Assembly (NCBI RefSeq): GCF_027111255.2
Contig: NZ_CP114285.2
Coordinates: forward strand, 124,001-188,000
Source: Flavobacterium flavigenum
GTDB taxonomy: Bacteria > Bacteroidota > Bacteroidia > Flavobacteriales > Flavobacteriaceae
Direction: 5' to 3'
DNA length: 64,000 nucleotides
The notes under the pieces were generated by a model that was not told the DNA's origin, made no database searches, and saw nothing but the letters and a program-made list of their open reading frames with translations. The position numbers and the translations under genes are program-made. Shown here in pieces: positions 25,123-34,831 of this stretch. Within the stretch, counting starts at the first letter, position 1. Each line of letters opens with the position of its first letter.

Positions 25123-27012
25123 ATGAACAAGTTTATTAAAACAATATTAAAGTACAGCTATGTTTTAGGCTTACTTATCGTATTAGGATCATGTGAAGAT
25201 TATCTTGAAAAATCACCTGATTCTGTAATATCACCTGAGGAAGCTTTTAAAAATTTTGAAAATTTTCAGGGATTTACCGAGGAGTTGTACCAATGTGTTC
25301 CTGATTTCACAAACGCTTACTGGACAAATTCCTGGAATTGGGGAGAAGATGAAATTCAGTCTACTGCCCGTGATTTCCATTTTGGTGTAAAAATTGACAA
25401 GGGTGATTTTTGGGGATGGCAGGCTGGATTTGACGGATGGCAGGCAGGCTGGATGAACAGAAACAATGTCAGCACGAATAATGACCGTATGCAAAAAGAT
25501 TTATGGACATTGGGCTGGAGAGGGATTCGTAAAGCCAATATTGGCCTGGCTAATATTGATAAAATGACTGAATACACTCAGGAAGAAAAAGACATGATTA
25601 AAGGACAGCTGCTGTTTTTTAGAGGATGGTTTCATTTTGAGTTTATGCAATATTTTGGCGGCCTTCCTTATATAGATGCGGTACTTCCAAGTGATGAACC
25701 ACTTAGGCTGCCAAAACTTACCTATCAGGAGTGTGCTGATAAAGCCGCCGCAGATTTTAGAGCCGCCGCAGATTTGCTTCCTGTTAACTGGGATAATACA
25801 GTTATTGGTAAACGTACTCTTGGAAAAAATGAGCTGCGCATTAATAAAATAATGGCTCTTGGATATTTAGGCAAAAATTATTTATGGGCCGGAAGTCCGT
25901 TGATGAACAAAGTATCTACCGGAAATGTAACTTATAATGCTGAATATTGTAAAAAGGCAGCAGCAGCTTTTGCCGAATTATTGATTATTACAGAAAGTGG
26001 GGCATCTCAGTACAAATTAATGCCTTTCGCAAAATATAGTGATAATTTCTACACTACAGGAAGCAACTGGAAAATGCCGGGAGGTACTGAAGCTATTTTT
26101 AGAGGTCCGTATTGGGGAGCAAACGGATCGAATTGGGGTACTTCTAAACAATATCAGCCGGCTCCTCAAATATGTGACGGAGATGTAAAGTTTTTACCTA
26201 CTGCCAACTATGTTGATTATTATGGAATGGCAAACGGGAAACCTATCAAAGATATTACAAAAGCAGATCCTGATTCAGGATACGATCCAAGCTATCCGTG
26301 GAAGGGCCGCGATCCTCGTTTTTACAATGACATCGTATTTGATGGTGCAAAATGTGTTACCGGTTCTATGCCTGCATCCGAAGAAGCAAATCGTTATGCA
26401 AACCTTTATACAGGAGGAAGTTACAGGAACATAAGTACCGGAAGCAGAACAGGTTATTTACTGTATAAATTCATTCCCCGAAATGCAAATAAATTTGATG
26501 ATGGATTTGGATACGGTAACAATTTGAATATTCACTTACCATGGATGCGATTGTCTGATATATACATAATGTATGCTGAAGCAGCAGCCCAGGGTTATGG
26601 TTCTTCCACAGGAAAAGATCCAAAATATGCAGGAACAGCAGTCGATGCTATAAATGTAATTCGTGACAGAGCAGGTGTTGGACATGTAGCAAATGAATAT
26701 TTGGGTTCACTAGATTCTTTTATGAATGAAGTAAGACGCGAGCGCGCAGTAGAGCTAAGTTTTGAGGGGCATCGTTTTAATGATTTACGTCGCTGGCTGC
26801 TATTAATAACAAGTCCGTACACTGTAAAAAAATCTATAGAATTTGACCGTGCACCTTCATTTGATCCTACAAAACCAAGTGAAAACAGAGTCATCAATAT
26901 TCGCGAAGAAGTTATTCTGACCAGAAATTTTAGCGAGAAACATTACTGGCTACCGTTAAAGAATGCTGATGCAAGTATTTATTTGGAGTTTTCACAAAAT
27001 CCTGGATGGTAA
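25123..27012 (+). CDS. xusB: SusD-type xylan-binding lipoprotein, first of two
   Basis: 629 residues from the ATG at 25123. An upstream in-frame start inside the SusC gene is rejected because it would put the signal peptide internally. The signal ends at VLGSC (Cys24), and the following EDYLEKSPDS is typical of SusD. Later features are LLFFRGWFHFEFMQYFGGLP, MRLSDIYIMYAEAAAQ, RRERAVELSFEGHRFNDLRRW and the C-terminal SQNPGW. The first third is unusually rich in Trp and Gly (FWGWQAGFDGWQAGW), which could line a glycan platform since aromatic residues stack on sugars. Partner of the upstream SusC; in the known xus system XusB binds xylan. Confidence 0.9.
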   Translation: MNKFIKTILKYSYVLGLLIVLGSCEDYLEKSPDSVISPEEAFKNFENFQGFTEELYQCVPDFTNAYWTNSWNWGEDEIQSTARDFHFGVKIDKGDFWGWQAGFDGWQAGWMNRNNVSTNNDRMQKDLWTLGWRGIRKANIGLANIDKMTEYTQEEKDMIKGQLLFFRGWFHFEFMQYFGGLPYIDAVLPSDEPLRLPKLTYQECADKAAADFRAAADLLPVNWDNTVIGKRTLGKNELRINKIMALGYLGKNYLWAGSPLMNKVSTGNVTYNAEYCKKAAAAFAELLIITESGASQYKLMPFAKYSDNFYTTGSNWKMPGGTEAIFRGPYWGANGSNWGTSKQYQPAPQICDGDVKFLPTANYVDYYGMANGKPIKDITKADPDSGYDPSYPWKGRDPRFYNDIVFDGAKCVTGSMPASEEANRYANLYTGGSYRNISTGSRTGYLLYKFIPRNANKFDDGFGYGNNLNIHLPWMRLSDIYIMYAEAAAQGYGSSTGKDPKYAGTAVDAINVIRDRAGVGHVANEYLGSLDSFMNEVRRERAVELSFEGHRFNDLRRWLLLITSPYTVKKSIEFDRAPSFDPTKPSENRVINIREEVILTRNFSEKHYWLPLKNADASIYLEFSQNPGW

Positions 27013-27054
27013 TTAAAAAGATTATTTTAAAAATTAAAAATAAATTATAGAATA

Positions 27055-30000
27055 ATGAGATATATACAACTAAAAATAGTGTTATGTTTTGTACTATTTG
27101 CTATCATACCTGCCAAGATTTTTGCCCAAATGGATCAGAAAATAAATCTTTCAGGAATTGTTAGGGGAGTAGGCGGTAAAGCTTTGGAAAACGCAACTCT
27201 TACTAATAAAGAAAATAATATTACAGTAACAACTGACGAGACAGGAAGCTACTCAATGAGTGTAGCTGCAGATACTAATATAGAGGTTAGTGCAGCTGGA
27301 TATGCGACAATCATCATAAAAGCCACACCAATTACAAATGATATTAATTTGGAAATCGATGAATCCAATTTAGTTCAGATTGCTTTCAAAAAAGAACAAA
27401 GAAAAGACCTAATTGCAGGAGTATCTTATATAAATCTACCTGAAATATTGGCAAAGAACTATACTACATATAGTTTGGATGGTAGTAGTACTTCTCTTAT
27501 TGGGGGATTTAACGGAACACTTTGGGGAATGGGAGAAGCATTAATATTAGTAGATGGAGTTCCTAGAAATGCCTCTACAGTATTATCTACAGAAATTGAC
27601 CAGATCACTTTTCTAAAAGGTGTTTCGGCTGTAGCGCTTTACGGCAGCCGTGCTGCAAAGGGTGTAATCTATATTACTACAAAGAAGGGTAAAGTACAAA
27701 AACAACAAATCTCTACAAGATTTGACAATGGAGTATTTATAGCTAAAAGTATGCCTGAATATTTAGGATCTGCAGAGTATATGCATTATTATAATCAAGC
27801 CCGTGTTAATGACGGCTTAGATCCTACTTATTCAAGTGAGACAATTTATAATTATGCTTCTGGTAAAAATCCGTATAGATATGCAGATGTAAATTATTAT
27901 TCACCTGACTATGTTAAGAAGTTTTATTTTAACTATGATGCAAATATTGAGATTACTGGAGGAAATGAGACAGCCCGTTATTATTCTGTGGTGAATTTCA
28001 CCTCTCAACAGGATCCGTTACAGGATTTTGGAGAAGCAGCAAATAATAATAACAATAGATTTAATGTAAGAGGAAATGTTGATGTCAAAATTAGCGATCG
28101 GGTTTCTGCTACAATTGGGGCTAACGCCATATATAATAATTCCAGAGGAGTAAATACAGATTATTGGAGTGGGGCAGCTACTTTGCGACCATATTTGTTT
28201 AGTCCATTAGTGCCCATTAGTATGATTGAAGAAGGGGATGATGCTTCAATGGCGGTTGTAAAAAACAGCAATTATATAATAGATAACAAATATTTGCTGG
28301 GGGGTACACAACTTAATCCTACTAATCCTTTTGCATCTATTTATGCAGGTGGTTATAATACTTTTACAAGTCGTCAGTTTCAGTTTAATACAGGTGTAAA
28401 TATAGAGTTAGGAGATATAGTTAAAGGGTTAACTTTTCGTACTGATTTAGCAGTTGATTATGCTACTTCTTACAATCAATCATACAATAACAGTTATGCT
28501 ACTTATGAAGCAAAATGGAATACTTATGCCGGATTTGACCAGATTTCATCATTAACAAAATACGGAAAAGATGCTAAAGATGGAATAGAGAATATTAGCA
28601 ATAGTGCTTTTGCCCAAACGATTGCTTTTTCCGGACAGTTTAATTATCTGAGAAAGATAAATGAAAAACACAACTTGTCGGGAATGCTTATTGCTTCAGG
28701 ATTCCAACAAGGACAATCTGAGGTTTATCATAAAACAAGTAATGCTAATATAGGTTTAAATTTATCTTATAATTTTAATCAAAAGTATTATGCAGAATTT
28801 AACGGTGCTTATGTACACTCTGCAAAATTTGCTGAAGGTAACCGTGGTGCTTTTTCTCCTACTGCATCTTTAGGATGGAGATTGTCTCAGGAAGATTTTA
28901 TGAAAGAACTAACGGCTGTTGATGATTTAAAATTAACTGTTTCAGGGGGCGTGCTAAATACAGATTTAGACGTGACTAATTATTACATGTACGAGAGTAT
29001 ATATAGCCAAACGGACGGAGCCTGGTTCAGTTGGAGAGATGGTGCTCTTAACAGAAGTACAGATGTTAGAAGAGGAGAAAATTTGAATTTAAGTTTTGCT
29101 AAAAGAAACGAGATTAGTTTCGGATTAGAAGCTGCTTTTTTTAAAAAATCCATCACTCTAAACAGTACCTTTTTTATGAATAAAGTTACTGGAAATGTTA
29201 TCCAGCCTTCAAGTTTGTATCCAAATTATTTTGTTACAGGGTGGCCTAATACTTCATTCTTGCCATTCATCAATTATAATGATGATAAACGTACTGGTTT
29301 TGATTTTGATTTGAGATTGAATAAAAAAGTAGGAAGTGTAGATTTAGCACTTGGCTTTACAGGCACTTATGTGCATACGGAAGCAATTAAGAGAGCTGAA
29401 TTATTTGAAGATAGCTATCAAAACAGAACAGGAAAACCTTTGGATGCACTTTGGGGGCTTAAAAGTAATGGTTTCTTTATGGATGCACTTGATATTGCAA
29501 ATTCGCCATCACAAACTTTCGGCCAGGTTAAACCTGGAGACATAAAATATATCGATCAGAACGGTGACGGTATAATAGATAATAAAGATGAAGTTTATTT
29601 AGGTAAAGCGGGATGGGCTGGAGCTCCATTTACTTTTGGAATTAATTTTACTTCTAAATGGAATAATTTTACATTTTTTACCATGTTTACTGGACAGACA
29701 GGAGCATATGCAATGAAAAACAATTCTTATTTCTGGATGGATGGAGAAGATAAGTATTCTGTAAATGTACGTAATAGCTGGACAGAAGAAACGAAAGAAA
29801 CAGCTACCTATCCAAGGTTAACTTCATTAAATAGTGATAATAATTTTCGTTCGTCAGATTTCTGGATGTTCAGTACTAATAGAATAAATTTATCTAAAGT
29901 GCAGCTTACTTATGATTTTCCTAAAAAAGCCTTGCAAAAAACTTTTTTCAGTGAACTTAGTATTTATGCACTTGGTAGCAATCTGTTAACTCTATCTGAG

Positions 30001-30081
30001 AACAGGGATGTCATGGAATTAAATATCGGAAGCGCTCCACAAAATCGTTACTATAATCTTGGATTAAAAGCACTATTTTAA
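27055..30081 (+). CDS. xusC: SusC-type xylan oligosaccharide transporter, second of two
   Basis: 1008 residues with a clean Sec signal (1-25, ending KIFAQ). A carboxypeptidase-regulatory-like domain follows (about 32-108, NLSGIVRGVGGKALENATL). The plug contains ALILVDGVPRN, ALYGSRAAKGVIYITTKKG, and the barrel ends NLGLKALF. In contrast to the first SusC it lacks the E-V-V-I-V-G-Y-G segment between the regulatory domain and the plug; the region instead reads NLVQIAFKKEQRKDLIAG. It is the third gene of the array and matches XusC by position. It may import shorter or differently substituted oligosaccharides. Confidence 0.88.
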   Translation: MRYIQLKIVLCFVLFAIIPAKIFAQMDQKINLSGIVRGVGGKALENATLTNKENNITVTTDETGSYSMSVAADTNIEVSAAGYATIIIKATPITNDINLEIDESNLVQIAFKKEQRKDLIAGVSYINLPEILAKNYTTYSLDGSSTSLIGGFNGTLWGMGEALILVDGVPRNASTVLSTEIDQITFLKGVSAVALYGSRAAKGVIYITTKKGKVQKQQISTRFDNGVFIAKSMPEYLGSAEYMHYYNQARVNDGLDPTYSSETIYNYASGKNPYRYADVNYYSPDYVKKFYFNYDANIEITGGNETARYYSVVNFTSQQDPLQDFGEAANNNNNRFNVRGNVDVKISDRVSATIGANAIYNNSRGVNTDYWSGAATLRPYLFSPLVPISMIEEGDDASMAVVKNSNYIIDNKYLLGGTQLNPTNPFASIYAGGYNTFTSRQFQFNTGVNIELGDIVKGLTFRTDLAVDYATSYNQSYNNSYATYEAKWNTYAGFDQISSLTKYGKDAKDGIENISNSAFAQTIAFSGQFNYLRKINEKHNLSGMLIASGFQQGQSEVYHKTSNANIGLNLSYNFNQKYYAEFNGAYVHSAKFAEGNRGAFSPTASLGWRLSQEDFMKELTAVDDLKLTVSGGVLNTDLDVTNYYMYESIYSQTDGAWFSWRDGALNRSTDVRRGENLNLSFAKRNEISFGLEAAFFKKSITLNSTFFMNKVTGNVIQPSSLYPNYFVTGWPNTSFLPFINYNDDKRTGFDFDLRLNKKVGSVDLALGFTGTYVHTEAIKRAELFEDSYQNRTGKPLDALWGLKSNGFFMDALDIANSPSQTFGQVKPGDIKYIDQNGDGIIDNKDEVYLGKAGWAGAPFTFGINFTSKWNNFTFFTMFTGQTGAYAMKNNSYFWMDGEDKYSVNVRNSWTEETKETATYPRLTSLNSDNNFRSSDFWMFSTNRINLSKVQLTYDFPKKALQKTFFSELSIYALGSNLLTLSENRDVMELNIGSAPQNRYYNLGLKALF

Positions 30082-30108
30082 AAATAAGAAACACTTAATT
30101 TAATTATT

Positions 30109-31842
30109 ATGAAAGTAAAAATATTAACTTTTATATCAGTCCTGTTTGTTTTTTGCAGCTGTGAAGATTTAATTGAACCTGCAATAGAAAATAATAGAGG
30201 AATTGAAGATATGTATGCTGAAGCAGAATTCGCACAAGGAATTCTATTAAATGCCTACACAAGGTTACCGGGAAATGGCTGGTCATTTAATGATGTAGCA
30301 ACTGACGATGCTGTAACTAATGATATTTTGAGTGCTTATCTTAAAGCAGCGACAGGGCAATGGACATCTAATTTTAATCCTTTTGATCAATGGTCAAATT
30401 CAAGATCAGCTATTCAATATATAAATCTTTTTCTTGCTGAGGCCGGAAAAGTGCAATGGGCAAAAGATGAAAATGTAAGTCGTTTGTTTAGAGATCGTTT
30501 AATGGGGGAAGCTTATGGCTTAAGGGCTTTGTATATGTATTATTTATTACAAGCTCATGCTGGTACTGCTACAAATGGTGAATTATTAGGAGTGCCAATA
30601 CTTTTAGAGCCGGAAACATCAACTTCAAACTTCAACGTAGCGCGTTCTTCGTTCGAAGATTGCATGAAACAATTGTATAGCGATGTGGAAAAAGCAACAA
30701 CATTATTGCCATTAGATTTTGAAGATGCAACAGCTTTACCTCCTGGTTATGATAATTTAAGTGATTATAATCGTGTATTTGGTCAATATGCAAGACAAAG
30801 AATGTCCTCCAGAATTGCGCAGGTTGTAAGAGCGCAGGCTGCGTTGTTAGCTGCCAGTCCGGCTTATAGTGCCAGCAATTCTACAACCTGGGAAGATGCT
30901 GCTAAATATGCTGGTGAATTGTTAAAGCTAAAAGGAGGTGTATCAGGAATAGCTCCTAATGGTTTAAACTGGTATAATGATGTAGCAGAATTAAATGCTG
31001 TAGGAGCAGGTGTTAACCCTCCTGAAATTATATGGAGAGGAGATATTGGAGAAAGTAATACTTTAGAAAGTGATAATTTTCCTCCAACTCTTTTTGGAAA
31101 AGGGCGTATCAATCCAACTCAAAATCTAGTTGATGCTTTCCCTATGGCAAATGGTTATCCAATTAATCATGCAAACAGTAATTATGTTGCTGCAAATCCG
31201 TACGAAAATCGTGATCCGCGTCTGAAAAAATTCATTTTAGTAAATCAGTCCACTGCAGGTGTGAGTAATACTGTAATAACAACAGCCAGTGATGGTACTA
31301 CAAATGATGCATTAAATAAGGTAGGAACTTCAACGAGAACTGGGTATTATATGAGAAAATTATTGAGACAGGATGTAAATTTAAATCCAAACTCAATCAA
31401 TAATCAAAGACACTATAAGCCCCGTATGAGATATACAGAATTATATCTTATTTATGCTGAAGCCGCTAATGAAGCATGGGGGCCAATGGCTACAGGTACA
31501 ATAGGATTTTCTGCTTATGATGTTATTAAAGCTTTAAGAGTTAGGGCAGGTATAACAACAGATCCATATTTAGAGTCGATTAAAGGGGATAAAACTGAAA
31601 TGCGTAATTTGATTAGAAATGAACGCCGTTTAGAATTATGTTTTGAAGGATTCAGGTTTTGGGATTTACGCAGATGGAATGCCAATTTGAATGTTGCAGC
31701 TGAGGGAGATAAAATTCAGGGAGGTGTTCATCAAACAATCACAGTCGAAAACAGAGTTTATAAAGATTATATGCAATATGGACCTATTCCATATCTGGAA
31801 GCCCTTAAATTTAATGCTTTATTGCAAAACAAGGGATGGTAG
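30109..31842 (+). CDS. xusD: SusD-type xylan-binding lipoprotein, second of two
   Basis: 577 residues. The lipoprotein signal is short and ends at FCSC (Cys18), followed by EDLIEP, acidic as expected for surface export. SusD signatures are GEAYGLRALYMYYLLQAH, YTELYLIYAEAANEA, RNERRLELCFEGFRFWDLRRW and the terminal NKGW. It begins 27 bases after the second SusC and is its lid partner. The central part contains an Asn/Pro/Gly-rich region (ALPPGYDNLSDYN) that likely forms a loop. By position it equals XusD of the known xylan systems. Confidence 0.88.
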   Translation: MKVKILTFISVLFVFCSCEDLIEPAIENNRGIEDMYAEAEFAQGILLNAYTRLPGNGWSFNDVATDDAVTNDILSAYLKAATGQWTSNFNPFDQWSNSRSAIQYINLFLAEAGKVQWAKDENVSRLFRDRLMGEAYGLRALYMYYLLQAHAGTATNGELLGVPILLEPETSTSNFNVARSSFEDCMKQLYSDVEKATTLLPLDFEDATALPPGYDNLSDYNRVFGQYARQRMSSRIAQVVRAQAALLAASPAYSASNSTTWEDAAKYAGELLKLKGGVSGIAPNGLNWYNDVAELNAVGAGVNPPEIIWRGDIGESNTLESDNFPPTLFGKGRINPTQNLVDAFPMANGYPINHANSNYVAANPYENRDPRLKKFILVNQSTAGVSNTVITTASDGTTNDALNKVGTSTRTGYYMRKLLRQDVNLNPNSINNQRHYKPRMRYTELYLIYAEAANEAWGPMATGTIGFSAYDVIKALRVRAGITTDPYLESIKGDKTEMRNLIRNERRLELCFEGFRFWDLRRWNANLNVAAEGDKIQGGVHQTITVENRVYKDYMQYGPIPYLEALKFNALLQNKGW

Positions 31843-31893
31843 AATATACCACGTTTATTTAATGTGTACGGAAATTTAATTAATGAAAGAAAA

Positions 31894-32925
31894 ATGAAAA
31901 ACAAGATATTTTTAATGTTTGCAATAGTATTGATCTCTTTGTCTTCCTGTACTAATCAGGATGCCGAGTTTGATAATTTCGATCGAACTGCTGTTTATTT
32001 TGCATACCAATTCCCTGTTAGGACGATAACATTAGGGGAGGATATATTTGATACTACTTTAGATAATCAGCATAAATGCAAAATAATGGGAACGTTAAGC
32101 GGTGTCTACAACAATGATAAAGATGTGACCATTGATGTTGAAGTTATAAATACTTTGCCTGCCGGCTTCTTATTTAATGCCGGTCAGGATGAAATAGTTG
32201 CCATGCCAAGCAATTATTATACACTTTCAAGCGACAAAATTGTTATTCCAAAAGGAAATATTACAGGAGGTGTTGAAGTGCAATTATCGGATGCCTTTTT
32301 CGCAGACCCTCTCTCAATAAAAAAGACATATGTCATTCCACTTCAAATGAAAAGGGTAGTCAATGCAGATTCTATCTTATCAGGAAAAGCATTAGTATCT
32401 AATCCTTTAAAACCTTTAAGCACAGATTGGAGTGTAGCCCCTAAAGATTATATTCTTTATGCTATAAAGTATGTAAATCCCTGGGATGGTTTCTATTTAA
32501 GAAGAGGTGTGGACATTGTAAAAGGAAATAATGGAAATACAGCGCTTGATAAAATAATTACCAGACATAAACAATATGTTGAATATGATGAGGTTAACAG
32601 AATTAACACAAAATCAATGAATGCCATAGACTTTCCTGTAACTGTCAAAGATGCTCTTGGCGTGAATATTAATTTTAATTTAACTCTAACATTTGATGAA
32701 AATAATAATTGTGTTGTTTCTGGAACTAATTCTTTATTTACTGCGACAGGCACTGGTAAATTTGTAAAGAGAGGTGAGAAGAAAAGCTGGGGAGATAAAG
32801 ATCGTGATGCGTTATATCTTGATTACAAAGTAAATTTTCAGGATTTTAATGTAACAACAAAAGATACATTAGTGCTGCGTGACAGGGGAGTTACTGCACA
32901 AGTTTTTAGCCCTGTCCGAAAATAA
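31894..32925 (+). CDS. xusE: XusE-like surface lipoprotein (DUF1735/DUF5627 type)
   Basis: 343 residues from the ATG at 31894; an upstream in-frame ATG at 31864 is rejected because the signal peptide starts here. The signal ends at SLSSC (Cys19). The N-terminal part (about 30-170) matches the DUF1735 pattern: VYFAYQFPVRTITLGED, then VDVEVINTLPAGFLFN-type strands and an ADP-rich segment with SDAFF. The second half is another beta domain (about 195-343) with YAIKYVNPWDGFYLRRG. This kind of protein is encoded between XusD and the GH10 xylanase in xylan PULs and is thought to be a surface glycan-binding protein. Binding is inferred from position. Confidence 0.82.
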   Translation: MKNKIFLMFAIVLISLSSCTNQDAEFDNFDRTAVYFAYQFPVRTITLGEDIFDTTLDNQHKCKIMGTLSGVYNNDKDVTIDVEVINTLPAGFLFNAGQDEIVAMPSNYYTLSSDKIVIPKGNITGGVEVQLSDAFFADPLSIKKTYVIPLQMKRVVNADSILSGKALVSNPLKPLSTDWSVAPKDYILYAIKYVNPWDGFYLRRGVDIVKGNNGNTALDKIITRHKQYVEYDEVNRINTKSMNAIDFPVTVKDALGVNINFNLTLTFDENNNCVVSGTNSLFTATGTGKFVKRGEKKSWGDKDRDALYLDYKVNFQDFNVTTKDTLVLRDRGVTAQVFSPVRK

Positions 32926-32967
32926 AATAGTTGAAATTTTATTAAAAAACTATAAAATCAAAAGTAG

Positions 32968-34638
32968 ATGAATAAATTATATAAAATAGCGCTATTATCT
33001 TCAGTTTTGATGATGGCTGCATCATGTACAAATGACAATATTTTGGATTATAATTATGAAAAACCTCAAAGTATTGCTAATCAAGAAGGAATTGATGCCT
33101 ATAAAGATTTAAAAACATATGTTAACAAAGAGGTTAATCCTGGATTTAAGTTAGGTGCTGGTATATCTTTATCAGACTATACAAGTAAAAGCGTAATCTA
33201 TAGATTGGTCAATAAAAATTTTGATGAGATTACTTTGGGGTATGAAATGAAACATGGAGCTGTTGTTCAGGCGGATGGGAGCCTTAATCTTGACAATGTA
33301 AATAAATTATTAAAAACGGCTAATGAGGCTAATTTATCTGTTTTTGGACATACTCTTTGCTGGCATGCCAATCAAAACGCTGCTTATCTAAATAGTTTAA
33401 TAGCTCCTGATGTTCTTTCTTCAACGGGACCAGGTTGGGACTTGATAATGGCAGAAAATTTTGAAACAGATAATATTTCAAATTATACGTTTAATTCTGG
33501 TTTGACTTCTGCTTTTACTGAAGTTGGTCAGGGGAACAATAATTCTGGAAGAGCTCTTAAATTAACAAACGCTAGCGTTCGTACTAATGAATGGGATGCA
33601 CAGCTTTACTTAAAATTTTCTCCAGCTGTAAAATTGGGGGAGAAATATAGACTTACCATGGATGTACGTAGTGATGTTACAGCATCTTCTCCTACACAGG
33701 CACAATTAAATGTTGGTGGGTATAAGCATTGGGATTTTTTTGGTGCTGTTCCCTATACAGGCACTTGGGCAACTTATACTAAAGAGACTACGATTTCTGC
33801 AGAGATGGTAGCTTGTAATACAATTGCCTTTAATCTTGGAAAAAGTGCCGGTAATTTTTATTATGATAATATAAAAATTGAAAAATATAACGCAACAGGG
33901 AGTATTCAAACCCTTGAAAAAACTTCTGAACAGAAGAAGACTATTATTGCAGAAGCTCTTGATAAATGGATATCAGGTATGGTCACGAACTGTAAAACTT
34001 ATACAAAAGCCTGGGATGTGGTTAATGAACCAATGGATGATGGAAACCCTTATGATTTAAAAACAGGCGTGGGTAAGACTTTAAAATCAGATGAATTTTA
34101 TTGGCAGGATTATTTAGGTAAAGATTATGCGGTAGAAGCTTTTAAACTTGCAAGAAAGTATGGAAACCCAACCGATCAACTTTTTATAAATGATTACAAT
34201 CTGGAATACAATCTGGATAAATGTAAAGGGCTAATACAATATGTTCAATACATTGAAGGTAAAGGACAAAAGGTAGATGGCATAGGAACGCAGATGCACA
34301 TTACTATCAATTCTGATAAAGATAAAATTGAGACCATGTTCCAATTACTTGCGGCAACAGGCAAACTTATAAAAGTTTCAGAACTTGATGTAGCCGCCGG
34401 ACTTAATCCAACTGCAACGGATCTGCAGATGCAAACAGAGATGTATAAATATGTTGCAGATATGTATGCTAAATATATCCCGGTAAATCAACGATACGGA
34501 ATTACTATATGGGGAGTAACAGATAGTAAGTCTGATTCTTCATGGTTACCTGGACAGCATCAGGGCTTATGGAACATTGACTTTATTCGTAAGTCTTCTT
34601 ATACAGGATTTGCGGAGGGGATTAAAGGACTGAAATAA
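32968..34638 (+). CDS. GH10 endo-1,4-beta-xylanase with an inserted carbohydrate-binding module
   Basis: 556 residues with a lipoprotein signal ending MAASC (Cys20), so probably on the outer surface. The GH10 barrel is split: the first part runs to TLCWHANQN (Trp132, His133), and a beta-sandwich resembling CBM4/CBM9/CBM22-type modules follows (about 150-312, with YRLTMDVRSDV and NFYYDNIKIEKY). The barrel resumes before WDVVNEP. Glu354 is the acid/base and Glu472 in VSELDVA the nucleophile. Other GH10 motifs are FINDYNLEY, GIGTQMHI and ITIWGVTDSKSDSSW. The split architecture is the hallmark of xus-linked surface xylanases. It cuts xylan chains for import by the two transporters. It ends the operon, before a strong terminator. 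Confidence 0.93.
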   Translation: MNKLYKIALLSSVLMMAASCTNDNILDYNYEKPQSIANQEGIDAYKDLKTYVNKEVNPGFKLGAGISLSDYTSKSVIYRLVNKNFDEITLGYEMKHGAVVQADGSLNLDNVNKLLKTANEANLSVFGHTLCWHANQNAAYLNSLIAPDVLSSTGPGWDLIMAENFETDNISNYTFNSGLTSAFTEVGQGNNNSGRALKLTNASVRTNEWDAQLYLKFSPAVKLGEKYRLTMDVRSDVTASSPTQAQLNVGGYKHWDFFGAVPYTGTWATYTKETTISAEMVACNTIAFNLGKSAGNFYYDNIKIEKYNATGSIQTLEKTSEQKKTIIAEALDKWISGMVTNCKTYTKAWDVVNEPMDDGNPYDLKTGVGKTLKSDEFYWQDYLGKDYAVEAFKLARKYGNPTDQLFINDYNLEYNLDKCKGLIQYVQYIEGKGQKVDGIGTQMHITINSDKDKIETMFQLLAATGKLIKVSELDVAAGLNPTATDLQMQTEMYKYVADMYAKYIPVNQRYGITIWGVTDSKSDSSWLPGQHQGLWNIDFIRKSSYTGFAEGIKGLK

Positions 34639-34702
34639 TATTTTTAAACTAAATAGTCAAAATAGTTGGTAAAAAAACTTAAAACATTTTAAAATTATAA
34701 CA

Positions 34703-34746
34703 TTAAAGAAAGTTTATTGAAATTCGTTTCAATAAACTTTCTTTAA
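34703..34746. terminator. Strong terminator with a 20-base stem and TTCG loop
   Basis: 34703-34722 and 34727-34746 are perfectly complementary, closing on a TTCG tetraloop (34723-34726). The left arm begins TTAAAGAAAGTTTATTG. The symmetric A/T-rich foot lets it act on both strands between the convergent xylanase and regulator genes. Confidence 0.85.
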
Positions 34747-34831
34747 TTTATACAAGTTCTCAAATACAGATGTAAAATAGGGGAATATAGCAAAACAAAA
34801 ACATTCATTGTAAGCTGCTAATATCTTCCTT

